A stretch of 64,000 nt of DNA from Ciona savignyi (Eukaryota; Chordata; Ascidiacea; Phlebobranchia; Cionidae): contig CH003229.1 in assembly GCA_000149265.1 (NCBI GenBank), positions 1,029,446 to 1,093,445 of the forward strand, read 5' to 3'. The notes under the pieces were generated by a model. The model had not been told where the DNA came from. It ran no database searches and saw only the letters and a list, made by a program, of their open reading frames with translations. Within the stretch, counting starts at the first letter, position 1. The number at the start of each line of letters is the position of its first letter. The position numbers were made by a program, and so were the translations under genes. Shown one piece after another: positions 15,001 through 24,510 of the stretch.

Positions 15001-18000
15001 CAGTTACGAAACTGGTCGCTAGCTAGTCGGTTGTTTCCTTGGGTAAGGCACTTTACGGACATTGCCTAAACCTAGCAGATTAATGAGTTTTACCAAGTTG
15101 AAGGAACGTCTATATACAACACACTGCAATAGCTCTGGTAACCCGACGGTGGGCGCGAGGTGATCTAACGATTGCCCGTGTGTTTACCACGTTTGGTTTT
15201 CCAATTCACGGGGATAAACATGAATATCCTATTCTATCCCAACTAATACAACTACCCGTTTTACTTAAATTGTCGTTTGGGCCACCTCAAAAAATAAACA
15301 GTATGCGTTCTTGTTCGAAAGGCTACGTACAGTCTTAAACAAACGCGTGTTTTGCATTGCAATACATCTCAAATAATCTTCCCTTTTCAAACGTGTCTGA
15401 GATTGTTTTTTTGGTCGCATCTATTCTAAACCATTCTTTAGTTTATTGCATTACCGCCGATTGTTTATAATGATTACTCCCCCACGCCCTCGACATTCCT
15501 ACGTTCCCCGCTCCATATAATTGCTTTCGTGTTTATTATTTAACCTCGTGTTTATTATTTAATGCAGTTGGTACGAGAGAAACTCAGAATACAACACAAA
15601 CCTGTCTGAGAGGAACTTTTCTTCTTTTTGTAAAATTCTCGAACGATCTTAGCGCCCCCGTGTCTTCGAAACTTCGATTTGAGTTGCAAGTAAAACCAAT
15701 CAGCTGATTTTATTGTTACTTCCCTGTGTTAGAAGCATAAATTTAACTTTTCCAAAAACAGACGGAGTAAATATTTACCTTCAAACACAAAAAGGGGAAA
15801 ATGCGTTAAATACCCATATATAGGTTAGATTAGTTTTTTTTGTTTCCACAATGAAAACACGAAGCAGGACCTTTGATAAAAATTTGGAAAAGGGAAAATA
15901 CGGCAAAACACGTATAAAAACCAATAAATTATTAAAATTCTGTATAATTAGACGTGGCCGCTAAACCCAAATAAAAAAAAATAAAAAAGGGGAAAAAATA
16001 AATGTTTTTAAAAAATTACACTATTACACCAAGCGTCCAAGAAAAGTGTGCGGTAAAGCGACCCGTGCAATGGCTTATTTAGGTTGTAGGTTGATTTATT
16101 GGTTTTGATTTATACATAATCCTGTGTTAACAGAGTCCTATATATAGAGGTTATGATAAAATCATAAACTTATGATAAACCCGTCCGATTAGGAATGGGA
16201 AAACTAAGGGGGTTAACACACGGGCAATCGTCCGATCACCTCGTGCCCATCGTTGGGTTATACCAGAGATATTGCAGTGTGTTGTGTATGATTCACACGT
16301 TCCTTTAATTTGGAAGAACCCATTTATCCGCTGGGTTTAGGCAATGTACGTTAAGTGCCTGCTCAAGGACACAACCGACTAGCTAGCGATCAGTTTCGCA
16401 CCTGCAACCTTTCGATTGAAAGGCTACGTACTTAACTGCCAGACTAACCGGTCGGACATGACAATAACAATAGCTGATGGGTAACAATAGGGTATCCTGA
16501 GTTCAAAGCGCCCATGTGTACGTGTTTTCTTTTACCCATGCCTAGAGCATAAGAAAATAATAAATAGGCATCGAACTACAGGTTAAAGTTCAGAGGTTCT
16601 GTCACTGAGCTTGTTCGCCACGATATAGACCGTGTATACGTCAACACGCGTTCGTAAGTCAAGTTCGTTCGCCAAAGCTTTCATATTGATCATAGCGCCC
16701 ACCTATCTATGCCTATTGGCAATAGGCGTAAATTTACATTACGCAAGGGTGTTTAAAAGTTTAAAGGTGTAGAATAAATAAAGTGGCAAATATATTCTGT
16801 CGAAGTCATTGAAGCCACCGCACCTTTGTTTGAAGCACAACGCACAGAACCATTTCTCATTCTCCTCGGTCCCGCAGCTGCTATTATTCTTGCAGAAGTT
16901 AAACTGGCAAAGTAGACATTGGGCCTGTAAAAGAAAATTCGAATTATTAGTGTTTTTTGTTTTTTAGTTTAGTTTATTGTTTGTTTCCACGATGAAAACA
17001 CGAGACAGGACCTTAGATAAAAATTTGGAAAACGGGAAAAAACGGCAAAACGACAGTCGTTAGAACACGTCTAAAAAGCAATAAATTATTAAATTTCGGT
17101 ATAATTTGACGTGGCCGCTAAACCAAATTATTTCGGGTTTGTAAAACTGCAACAGATTTGACGAATATGGAAATCATGATCAATGTTTTTTTTACGTTTC
17201 GAACTATCGACGGGACAAGTCACTAGGGCCTATTTTACACACTATTAAGCGAAAATACATAGCGACTAAGGGGAAAACACTTTTGGTGGTATTAAATGAA
17301 TCCAAATTATGGCTGACACAGAACAATTAGAACTAGGATAGGAAAAGATAATCATGTTTATCCCCGTGAATGGGAAAACCAAGGGGGTTAACACACGGGC
17401 AATCGTCAGATCATCTCGCGCCCACCGTCGGGTTACCGCAGCTATTGCAGTGTGTTGTGTATGATTCACACGTTCCTTTAATTTGGTAGAACCCATTAAT
17501 CCGCTGGGTTTAGAGCAACTAAAATAGAAAGACACAGCAACGACGTGTTTTAACGACTATTCGTTTTACCGTATTTTCCCGTTCCTGTGCCGTGATTTGA
17601 TTCGTTTGCCATTTTTAAATATTGGAGCAAAAAATGAATAAACTGAACTAAACTAAGCACAAAATATATTTATTCTACTATGCAGCACCTTTGGCTTGAA
17701 AAGCCAGACAAATCCGCCACCGCAAACCACACAGTTTTCTAAGGTCTTTTCGTCTACCGATCCTGTCTCAGAAATCGTCTTCGATAATTCTCTGAAAAAA
17801 TACTTGATTTCACTAATACGTTTTTCTGTGTGGTCAAATATATATAGGATAATTATGTTTATCCCCGTAAATGGGAAAACCAAGGGGGTTAACACACGGG
17901 CAATCGTCAGTTCACCTCGCGCCCATCGTCGGGTTACCAGAGATATTGCAGTGTGTTGTGTATGATTCACACGTTTCTTTAATTTGGTAGAACCCATCAA

Positions 18001-18739
18001 TCCACGCTATTTGAAAGGTTGTGGATTCGAAACCTGCTAGTAATTGGTGTGTTACGTATTATAGAAAAGGACATATGCACTGTGCTGCTTTAACCCAGTA
18101 GAATTAATAGATTGAAATAAACAAAAGCAAATTCTCAAACAAAGAAAACACATGAACTTCCATAACCCTTGTAAGGAGAAAAATAATAATATTTTTTATA
18201 CTATAGAGACAAATTTCCGTGCTTTGCCATAAACAAACCGCCTAAAAAGACTTAGTTTGAGATTGAACTCATATTTATATTGGTCTGAAACACCGGATTA
18301 AATCACCACGCGAACTCACAAAAAGGTGAAAATTCTCTACTATTCCAAAGTTTTTGTTTACTTTTCGGGATGGTCACAAGTCAACAAGAAAATTCCAAAG
18401 CGGTATATCACAGTTATCCATGTCGGTATGCGACGGTGTTTGCACAAATGTTAAGCTCGCTCATAAAACAACAAGAAGGCAGTGTTCAATGAGAATATCA
18501 AATAAAAACTTGCTATTAAAATCAACTAATTTATCTGTGCACTCTTTAAGTCATCGTAAAACTAGGTTAGGTATTTTATTTGGTTATTTAATGTTGGGTG
18601 TTAAATGGTAACCACTGCAATGACATTACCCGATTCTATTTGCTTCCTTTTTACGAAGATCATAATCTCTCTGTATAACCTCGAGGATACGCTTTTGTTC
18701 TTCATCCGAAAGATCATTTATCTCCAATTTTCTTCCCAT
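61..18739 (-). CDS. Melanophilin/MyRIP (Slac2)-like Rab effector, 23 coding exons, 3' end off window
   Basis: Exons on the minus strand, 5' to 3': 18630-18739, 17689-17791, 16824-16924, 15602-15723, 14772-14825, 13269-13318, 12499-12571, 11979-12059, 11050-11141, 10539-10664, 9802-9895, 8083-8271, 7019-7215, 6300-6430, 5247-5409, 4754-4881, 4199-4261, 3548-3634, 2858-3017, 2343-2438, 1736-1852, 774-869, 61-186. Each has an AG acceptor and GT donor, and the phases fit at all 22 junctions (2559 nt, 853 codons, no stop). Residues 1-36 form a charged helix of the Slp/Slac2 Rab-binding domain. Residues 57-101 are an eight-Cys FYVE-type zinc finger, followed by the basic Slac2-type tail near residue 114. 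The remainder is low-complexity acidic, Ser-rich and helical sequence. In the known family these proteins bind GTP-Rab27 on secretory or pigment organelles and link them to myosin V/VIIa and actin. A synaptotagmin-like protein remains possible if C2 domains lie left of the window. The donor of the 13269-13318 exon (GTTAAT) and the acceptor of 10539-10664 are the weakest boundaries. Confidence 0.85.
192..458 (-). mobile_element. SINE-A copy (tRNA-derived)
   Basis: Copy of the dominant SINE. The consensus runs from a tRNA-like head (box A TAGTCTGGTGG, box B GGTTCGAAACT) through a 150-bp body to a tail of ATATCCTATCC repeats. This copy is antisense to the plus strand, and its tail abuts the acceptor of the 61-186 exon. 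Confidence 0.85.
1208..1356 (-). mobile_element. SINE-A copy with internal deletion
   Basis: Tail and head of the SINE are joined with the central body missing. The tRNA-like head ends at the CGACCGGAC-like terminus. Confidence 0.75.
1525..1672 (-). mobile_element. SINE-A copy, head truncated
   Basis: Tail and body only, in the intron between exons 774-869 and 1736-1852. Confidence 0.75.
2045..2265. repeat. About 100-bp direct repeat, two copies
   Basis: Two tandem copies sharing CATTTAAACCAGATTTA, TTAAATCCAGAT and AAGCTTTAATTTAAA. AT-rich intron filler. Confidence 0.7.
2550..2845 (-). mobile_element. SINE-A copy, near full length
   Basis: Tail, body and tRNA-like head all present. It lies 12 bp from the donor of exon 2858-3017. 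Confidence 0.85.
3421..3522 (-). mobile_element. SINE-B copy
   Basis: Reverse orientation: the GTCGTGTGGCCTAATGG head ends at 3522. It lies in a Slac2-like intron. Confidence 0.6.
3770..3890 (-). mobile_element. SINE-A fragment, strongly diverged
   Basis: Body segment with ATTACCTTGTG and GGAGCTATTGC recognisable. It looks old. Confidence 0.45.
5011..5205. mobile_element. Two SINE-A fragments in opposite orientation
   Basis: 5011-5138 is a minus-oriented tail and body. At 5139-5205 it runs straight into a plus-oriented tail segment ending in a GGGATAAACACGAAT-like stretch, giving a small inverted repeat. Confidence 0.65.
5441..5835 (-). mobile_element. SINE-A copy followed by a diverged second copy
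   Basis: 5441-5652 is a recognisable truncated copy. 5655-5835 is a much older, diverged copy in the same orientation (TTTATTTCCATGAGTGGG start). Confidence 0.6.
5877..5975. repeat. About 31-bp tandem repeat
   Basis: Three to four imperfect units containing ATCTGGTTTCAATC and AAAATACCA, in a Slac2-like intron. Confidence 0.75.
6523..6920 (-). mobile_element. SINE-A copy plus diverged neighbour
   Basis: 6523-6735 is a good copy truncated before its head. 6737-6920 is a second, diverged copy in the same orientation. Confidence 0.7.
7351..7641. mobile_element. hAT-type MITE with perfect 8-bp target duplication
   Basis: Imperfect terminal inverted repeats start CAGGGATTCTTAAAC and end GTTTATGAACCTCTG. 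The flanks carry the identical 8-mer ATTTAGAG at 7343-7350 and 7642-7649, the size typical of hAT superfamily elements. The 291-bp interior has no coding capacity. It lies in an intron of the Slac2-like gene. Confidence 0.85.
7970..8072 (-). mobile_element. SINE-A fragment next to a splice donor
   Basis: Tail and part of the body, ending at GGTTACCGGAGCT. The break lies only about 11 bp from the donor of exon 8083-8271. Confidence 0.8.
8427..9185. repeat. Minisatellite, exactly 33 units of 23 bp
   Basis: Units beginning AGGTTAATTTAG and ending GTGATGCC are repeated with no length change from 8427 to 9185 (759 bp = 33 x 23). Only two sites vary. One is A or T in GTAAGT/GTTAGT, and the other is G for A in the fourth-to-sixth base region (three units). 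The array sits in the intron between exons 11 and 12 of the Slac2-like gene. Flanking 8287-8345 and 9180-9240 are diverged copies of one another (both contain ATAGCTTATT and GGCATACGAA). Confidence 0.97.
9922..9999 (-). mobile_element. SINE-A fragment
   Basis: Tail and start of the body only. A 45-bp diverged scrap of the same family lies at 10220-10265. Confidence 0.7.
11798..11965 (+). mobile_element. SINE-A copy, tail truncated
   Basis: tRNA-like head and first part of the body. It stops 13 bp before the donor side of exon 11979-12059. Confidence 0.8.
12181..12408 (+). mobile_element. SINE-A copy with central deletion
   Basis: Head and tail present and central body missing. Box B reads GTTTGAAACTG. 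Confidence 0.75.
12597..12727 (-). mobile_element. SINE-A fragment
   Basis: Tail and body. It lies 25 bp upstream (minus sense) of the acceptor of exon 12499-12571. Confidence 0.75.
13407..13700 (-). mobile_element. SINE-A copy, near full length
   Basis: All parts recognisable, including the tRNA-like head ending CGGTCGAAC. Confidence 0.8.
14429..14533 (+). mobile_element. SINE-A fragment, diverged
   Basis: Body and tail with many changes, so an older copy. Confidence 0.55.
14570..14656 (+). mobile_element. SINE-B fragment
   Basis: CAAAAACGGTCCTTGTGCCC followed by GGTTCGAAACTTAG, the second half of the family. Confidence 0.5.
14951..15240 (+). mobile_element. SINE-A copy, near full length
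   Basis: Head, body and tail present. It is antisense to the Slac2-like gene, between its exons 4 and 5. Confidence 0.85.
15602..17791 (-). CDS. Exons 2-4 of the Slac2-like gene: FYVE-type zinc finger and basic tail
   Basis: Exons 17689-17791, 16824-16924 and 15602-15723 encode eight cysteines at residues 57, 60, 74, 77, 82, 88, 98 and 101, as CxxC pairs with a Trp just before the last pair. That is the layout of the Rab-effector zinc finger (PF02318 family). About 13 residues later come a Trp-Phe-Tyr and the stretch FRRHGGAKIVREFY, close in pattern to the FKRFGSAKVIRSLY-type motif of melanophilin and MyRIP. This tail argues for Slac2 rather than a granuphilin-like Slp. The introns between these exons carry SINE and other repeat copies. 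Confidence 0.82.
15831..15960 (-). repeat. Interspersed repeat C, reverse copy
   Basis: Paired with 16950-17117 by near-identical sequence, in the intron before exon 15602-15723. Confidence 0.55.
16192..16458 (-). mobile_element. SINE-A copy, near full length
   Basis: Body and head well preserved and tail shortened. Confidence 0.8.
16950..17117 (-). repeat. Interspersed repeat C, reverse copy
   Basis: Shares about 130 bp with 15831-15960 (GAAAACACGA near the start, GACGTGGCCGCTAAACC at the end) and has the tail AGTTTAGTTTATTGTTTG in reverse. Confidence 0.55.
17335..17514 (-). mobile_element. SINE-A copy, head truncated
   Basis: Tail and body well preserved. Confidence 0.8.
17541..17656 (+). 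repeat. Interspersed repeat C, second copy
   Basis: Same central and tail sequence as 34862-35152. A short tail piece also occurs at 1045-1112. Confidence 0.5.
17846..18003 (-). mobile_element. SINE-A copy, head truncated
   Basis: Tail and body well preserved. It lies 55 bp upstream of the exon 2 acceptor of the Slac2-like gene. Confidence 0.8.
18630..18739 (-). CDS. Exon 1 of the Slac2-like gene: start codon and Rab-binding helix
   Basis: The ATG at 18737-18739 (context AAAATGG) opens 36 codons and ends with a split Gly codon (GG|A). The peptide starts MGRKLEINDLSDEEQ and continues with a helix containing RILEVIQRDYDLRKKE. This is the pattern of the first half of the Slp homology domain, a Leu/Asp-rich stretch before a helix with a conserved Gln-Arg-Asp and a Leu-Arg-x-x-Glu. 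The donor is GTAATG. An additional untranslated upstream exon cannot be excluded. Confidence 0.85.
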
Positions 18740-18837
18740 TTTAAGTCATAACTAGTGCATTTATATTGGTATCTTACATGTGGCTGTAACGTAAACAGTA
18801 TGTAGTTTTATGAGTTTGGTACAAACTAAATTGTGCG

Positions 18838-19066
18838 ACAGATTAGTCTGGTGGGTTAGTGCGTCGCCTTTTAGCCGAAAGGTCGCAGGAAACGCCTTAA
18901 CCCAGCGGATTAATGGGTTCTACCAAATTGAAGTAACGTCTGAATCATATACAACACACTGCAATAGCTCCGGTAACCCGACGGTGGGCGCGAAGTGATC
19001 TAACGATTACTCGTGTGTTAACGCTCTTGGTTTTCCTATTCACAGCGATAAACACGTATACCTTAT
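18838..19066 (+). mobile_element. SINE-A copy with internal deletion
   Basis: The head is joined to the body after loss of the box B region. It lies about 100 bp upstream of the Slac2-like start codon. Confidence 0.75.
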
Positions 19067-19200
19067 CCTGTATAAACAAAACAACTTATTTTATGAAATA
19101 AGAAACCGAAAGATTACCTTGTATCCACAGTTAGGGTATAAAGTGGAGCTATACCACCGTGTTTTGTTTGTTAAACCATTGCTGGCGCTTTATGTTTAAG

Positions 19201-19495
19201 AAGGATAGGGTAGGATATTCATATTTATCCCAATGAATGGAAAACCAAGGTGGTTAACACACGGGCAATCGTCAAATCACCTCGTGCCCGTCGTCGGGTT
19301 ACTAGAGCTATTGCAATGTGTAGTGTATGATTCCCAAGTTCCTTCAATTTAGTTAAACCCATTAATCCTCTGGGTTCAGGCAATGTCCGTTAAGTGCCTT
19401 GCCCAAGGATACAACCGACTAGATAGAGACCAGTTTCGAACCAGAAACCGTTCGGTTTAAAGGCGTCGCACTAAACCACCAGACTAATCGGTCGG
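19201..19495 (-). mobile_element. SINE-A copy, near full length
   Basis: All parts present. A diverged scrap of the family precedes it at about 19120-19165. Confidence 0.85.
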
Positions 19496-19766
19496 ACAAA
19501 CCCAATAACATACCCGACCATCTGCTCTGCTGGGTGCTGCAACACTTTGGGTTCTAGGCGACTACATTATAAATCCTAAGAAAAGTTCTGAGTCCTCAGA
19601 ATCCTTTTTAACTGAATACTTTTTCATTCAACTATTAGTTCTAGACGTCGATTTGAATTATGTAGATGAGAACACTTTCTCCTTACTTGTCATGACCTAT
19701 GCCATGTTCTCTCTCTGTGTAAAGATCCATATAGGCTTAACTGGAAAGGGGCGGCGGTGGGCAACA

Positions 19767-19950
19767 CTAAAAGGAGGGAAAGAGGAAAACTGCTCACTTA
19801 AATTACGGAAACTAATTTAAACACCTAAACACTAATCTCAACCCCAGAACTAACCCTAACTCCAACCCCATGTTTAAAACTCTAATGTCCTAATCTTTAT
19901 TTTGAGTGTGGTTTCCCTCCTTACCTCTTTCCCGCTTTCCCTCCTTTTAG
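19767..19950. mobile_element. MITE with CTAAAAGGAGGGAAA termini
   Basis: Terminal inverted repeats CTAAAAGGAGGGAAA and TTTCCCTCCTTTTAG enclose 150 bp of non-coding sequence. Related copies lie at 36319-36510 and 36978-37164, and a one-sided remnant at about 4918-5000. Confidence 0.75.
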
Positions 19951-20710
19951 TTTTTTTTAATGTATTTTAAGAAATTTGTCCAAGCAAAAGTACAAACCTA
20001 CAAAATGCGAGTTGAAACGCTATAGACAACACAACACGCAGTGTGGATTAAAAGTCAACAATGGCGCAACCAAATAAACTTAAAGGCGAAGAATTATTAT
20101 GATCCAAGGACTGTAGTCACGAGAACACAAAATCGGATTACAACTTTCTCTTTTACGTATTAAACTATTCGTCTATTTCGAATAATGTAATTTTAAGTGA
20201 TATTGAACGTATAAGTCTTAGTCTAAGCAAATATATGTAGTTTGTATAGGCATATAAGTTATCCAATATTAAAGTATACAACATTTTCTTTTATTATCTG
20301 TCACATCGCATAAAAAAGATGCGTTTTTTAAATCTGCTTTAACCCTTAGTCTGTCTAAACTAAGTTACCACCGTCTGTACAAATCGTTCTTTCAAAATCC
20401 TATTTGACATTTAAATGCTGTTTTTACTTTATACAACTATATTACACGCTTACAATGTACGTATCGTTTATTAAGTGAAGCTAAATTACCTTGTACATAC
20501 TCAAGTTAAGGTAACAGGCACAAGGAACCTTCGAACAAACAAAGATACCATGTTTAAGTAAACATTCCGCCCATAAAGTAATTTCGTGGCACTTTCCGTG
20601 TTCGCACTGCTGTTCTGTTCTCGCTGCACCTTTACATTGCCTTGGAACGGCGTTTGTTACGCTTTACTAGAGCATTTAACCGGGCGACTGTTGTCTTTCC
20701 GCAAAATACC

Positions 20711-20908
20711 ATGTTTATCACTTCACAGCTTCAGTCTAAACTCGCTACTCAGCAGAAAATTGTTATTACCAATGCGTATTATAAGAAAGGTTTATCCACA
20801 GCCTATACCGCCCTGCCCGTACACAACCATCGCCGACCTAAGCAATCTATCCAAACTCATAAGTTCGCAGTAGAAATGAAAGACAGTAAAATAACTGGAA
20901 CTTTATGA
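20711..20908 (+). CDS. Doubtful small ORF, 65 aa
   Basis: An ATG-started frame begins MFITSQLQSKLATQQ and ends DSKITGTL before TGA. It is basic and polar with no recognised domain, membrane segment or neighbouring splice signals. It lies in the intergenic stretch between the Slac2-like and fucosyltransferase genes. It may be chance or an old repeat; nothing supports expression. Confidence 0.15.
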   Translation: MFITSQLQSKLATQQKIVITNAYYKKGLSTAYTALPVHNHRRPKQSIQTHKFAVEMKDSKITGTL

Positions 20909-21409
20909 CAGTAGGATGCAAACTAGAATGTTTCTTTGAAAAAGTATAGCTAAATATTCTGACGTTTAATGGACAGTCTGGCGTGAATTTGATCGGTTTT
21001 GCATAAAATCAAGCAATATTTTTCAGAACATAATAACAATTTTTTTCTTTTACTAAACTGAATAATAAAGTAATATTGTTAAACCACCAAGACGGTTTTA
21101 CTCTGACTGCGGAGTTCAACATTACACAATGTATTACACGACTAATCGGTTCAGTACTTAACAAAACGGATGGTAGTTTTAAGTTTATATCACAAAGCCT
21201 GGGCGCCGGTCACGGTTGCGAACAATAAAACAAACGCGGTGAACAGTTCCGATGTTAATCACTTTATTACTCATTAAAGTACGTTTCATTGCTGGCCGAT
21301 AAAATAAACCGTGATATTTATATCTATCGGTTGGACTAATATGTAGGCTTATTGAGAACGGTTTTAACAAAAAATTGTAATGCCCTTAAAATAAGAAAAC
21401 GACATGGAT

Positions 21410-21625
21410 ATGGTAGGGATGTTTAGTGCGGTAATGGGAAACACAAGGGGTTTAACCATAACTGTCAAATTACTTTGACCCCACCACTGTCAGTTTACTG
21501 GGGATATTTTGTGTTGTGTATGATTAAGACGATCTCCTAATATACTGGGTTGAGGCGTTGCCCGCTCAGTGCCTTGTTCCAAGACACAACCGACTAGCTA
21601 GCGACCCTTCGGCTGAAAAGTGACG
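21410..21625 (-). mobile_element. SINE-A copy, diverged
   Basis: Tail, body and part of the head recognisable with many differences. Confidence 0.6.
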
Positions 21626-21692
21626 CATCAACCAACACCAAACTATTAGGAGGTTCTGCTATTTAGGAATACAAGCCAATTTGCCTTAAAAT

Positions 21693-21985
21693 CGTCCGAC
21701 AAGTTAGTCTGACGGTTTAGTGCGAAGCCTTTTAATCGAAAGGTTGCAGTTGCGAAACTGGTCGCTAGCTAGTCTTTGGACAAGGCACTTAACCGACATT
21801 ACCTGAACCCAGCAGATTAATGGGTTGTACTAAATTGAAGGAACGTGTCTATCATATATATACAACACACTGCAATAGCTCCGGTAACCCGACGATGGGC
21901 GCGAGGTGATCTGACGATTGCCGTGTGTTAACCCCCTAGGTTTTCCCATTAACGGGATTAAACACGAATGTCCTATCCTTTCATA
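21693..21985 (+). mobile_element. SINE-A copy, near full length
   Basis: Head to tail present. It faces the diverged copy at 21410 as an inverted pair. Confidence 0.82.
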
Positions 21986-22520
21986 TAATACTATTAGTTA
22001 ACACCTATACATATTTGATCACTGGTTCGTGTGCGGTCCAGATGTGGGGGATGTCCCAAAAAATGTTCATGGTAGGTATGGAGCATCCAAATTTATTTCC
22101 TTGACAGTGAAATTTATTACAAAATTGTGATGGTTTTAAGTATTGTTTTATAAACGTGGTAATATTGTAATATATTTACTAAATTTTAGGGAAATTTCAG
22201 TGGTGCCTAGGGGTTTGTAGAGTACATTTGTTCTTTTCCTAGTTTAATTTATTCATCCACAACTTTCTTTAAAATTTGGAGCAAATGACCTTTACTAATT
22301 CCAAAATATTGGCTGTTAAAGAATAATCGGCGCTGAAAAATTCGAAAAAGTGGCTTTCCGTGCTTTATATTCTTGGGGTATGCAGCGGAAATTTCCCTGG
22401 TGTAACTTACCCACAATTTTGCCATTGCATATTCAATCCATGTTAGCTAACACTTTAAGAAGATTCAACTCAATTTCCTTGCGTTTAATATGGAGCGTAA
22501 ATGAGATTGTCATCCCTAGT

Positions 22521-22628
22521 TTTTTTTAACGAGCCAAGTTTCGAACCCATAATGAGCTCGTCACCAGGACCTTTTTTGTATAAGAGTCGATATATGGATC
22601 GGTCGCGTAAACTATTCGGCCACACGAC
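22521..22628 (-). mobile_element. SINE-B copy
   Basis: Reverse orientation: the GTCGTGTGGCCGAATAG head ends at 22628, with box B GGGTTCGAAAC near 22545. Confidence 0.62.
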
Positions 22629-22888
22629 AAACGCTGATCACTAGTTTTTAGTCAAATTAAACTGTTGGTGATATCCCGGTAAATACTTAAAGATGGGCAC
22701 GGGTCGTACGCATATTTTTCGTTCTTATTCAGATTCGCTATTCATTTATTTTAGACTTAAGTTTTCAGCCGTTCCACAGGCTTAATAATAGTGAATTTAA
22801 TATTGTGTAAGCGTATTTTATTTTGGGGGATTTCCGGGCTATTTTAGATAAATTAATGTTTTTCTGGTTTACGTTGAATGGTTCCATG

Positions 22889-23168
22889 ACAACTGAACCC
22901 CTTACAACTGAACCCCTTACAACTGAACCCTTACAACTGAACCCTTTACATCTGAACCCCTACAATTGAGCCCTTTACAACTGAACTCCTTTTAACTGAA
23001 AGCCCTTTAAACTGAACCCCTTTACAACTGAACCCATTCCAATTAAACCTCTTTACAACTGAACCCCCTTTTCAGTTAAAAGGGTTCTGTTAAAAGGGGT
23101 TCAGTTGTAAAGGGGTTCAGTTGTAGGGGCTCAGTTGTAAGGGGTTCAGTTGTAAGGGGTTCAGTTGA
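22889..23168. repeat. Large imperfect palindrome of 15-17-bp units
   Basis: The left arm holds about ten tandem units of the type ACAACTGAACCCCTT. The right arm from about 23070 holds the reverse complement AAGGGGTTCAGTTGT, about five units. No ORF of note. Confidence 0.85.
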
Positions 23169-23606
23169 CTGGTCACCACGTTGAATATATGTAAGTTTTT
23201 TTTAAACTTCATGTATATATCCCTTTTTAATGTGGAGATATCAGCAAAAAAGCTAAAAAATAGGCAACTTTTTTCACTGATAGCGGGAATTTTCCAAGCG
23301 GATTTTATAAATTTTAAAAATATAAGCAAACTATACATTACCTGCTCATGCTAATCACTTGCGACCGGACATGTCTCTAAGAAAAAAAACGAAGTAAAAT
23401 TAAAATGTGTTCCATTCGGAGCATAATTGTTTATACAGAAATGCTCGCGAGGTGACATGACCGACAGGAACCCAGGATCCGTTGTCACCTATTCGATACA
23501 CCTCCGACCCATTTACAGTATACACACACATGAACGATTATGCGTTACTAAATAAACAGGACGGTCGACTATACTACCCCCGTTTTCAGCAACATTTTGC
23601 CTAAGA

Positions 23607-23915
23607 TTAGGATAGGATATTCATGTTTATACCCGTGAATGGGAAAACCAAGAGGGTTAACACACGGGTAATCGTCAGATCACCTCGCGCCCACCGTCCG
23701 GTTAGTGAGCGGTTACCAGAACTATTGCAATGGGTTGTATATGATTGAGATATTCCTTCAATTTGATAGAACTCATTAATTAACTGGGTTCAGGCAAAGT
23801 ATGTTAAGTGCCTTGCCCAAGGATACACCGACTAGCTAGCGACCAGTTTCAAACCTTCCACCCTTCGACTGACAGGCGACGCACTTAACCACGAGACTAA
23901 TCTGACGGACATTAT
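23607..23915 (-). mobile_element. SINE-A copy, near full length
   Basis: All parts present with a small local duplication in the body. Confidence 0.82.
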
Positions 23916-24229
23916 TAACGCTTATGGATAAAAAATGCCACATTTTATTTAAATGATTCATAGGTTAGCAGAGTAAAATGTCGGAGACAAATAAAGTCGT
24001 TTTTAGGTTGTATTAATATTTTTTATTTAAATGTGACGCTTGGTAAAGTTAACCACAGCGGTTTTTAAGTGTCAATGGCGTCATAATAAAATAGGGTATC
24101 AAAACTGCTGAAACACTTTAGAAACAACACTGCAAAACATTGTATGATTAAAAATATAAGGATGGGGGTGCATGTTGGCTCAAATGACCATTTCCTATCA
24201 TTAGCACAGCTTGGTACCACTAGTATGAT

Positions 24230-24510
24230 AATATGACATTCATGTTTATCACCGTGAATGGAAAACCAAGGGGATTAACACACAGGCAATCGTCAGATCA
24301 CCTCGCGCCCACTGTCGAGTTACCGGAGCTATTACAGTGTGTTGTTTATAATTCACACATTAGTTCAATTTAGTAAAACCCATTAATCTACTGAGTTCAG
24401 CCAATGTTGATTAAGTGCCATGCCTAAGGATACAACTGACTTGCTAGCGGACGGTTTCGAACTTGAAACCTTTCGGCTGAAAGGCGACGCACTAAACCAC
24501 CAAACTAATC
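24230..24510 (-). mobile_element. SINE-A copy, near full length
   Basis: Tail, body and head present. It lies downstream of the fucosyltransferase stop codon. A short fragment of the same family lies at 25400-25470. Confidence 0.8.

Noticed and set aside
18760-18765. TATAAA near the Slac2-like start codon
   Set aside because: It lies only about 21 bp upstream of the ATG, too close to position a transcription start before it.
20586-20873. 95-aa frame with many Cys/Leu
   Set aside because: It needs a non-ATG start, overlaps another frame and has no domain or splice support.
22889-23168. Telomere-like repeat
   Set aside because: Units of 15-17 bp of GAACCCCTT type do not match TTAGGG and run in both orientations.
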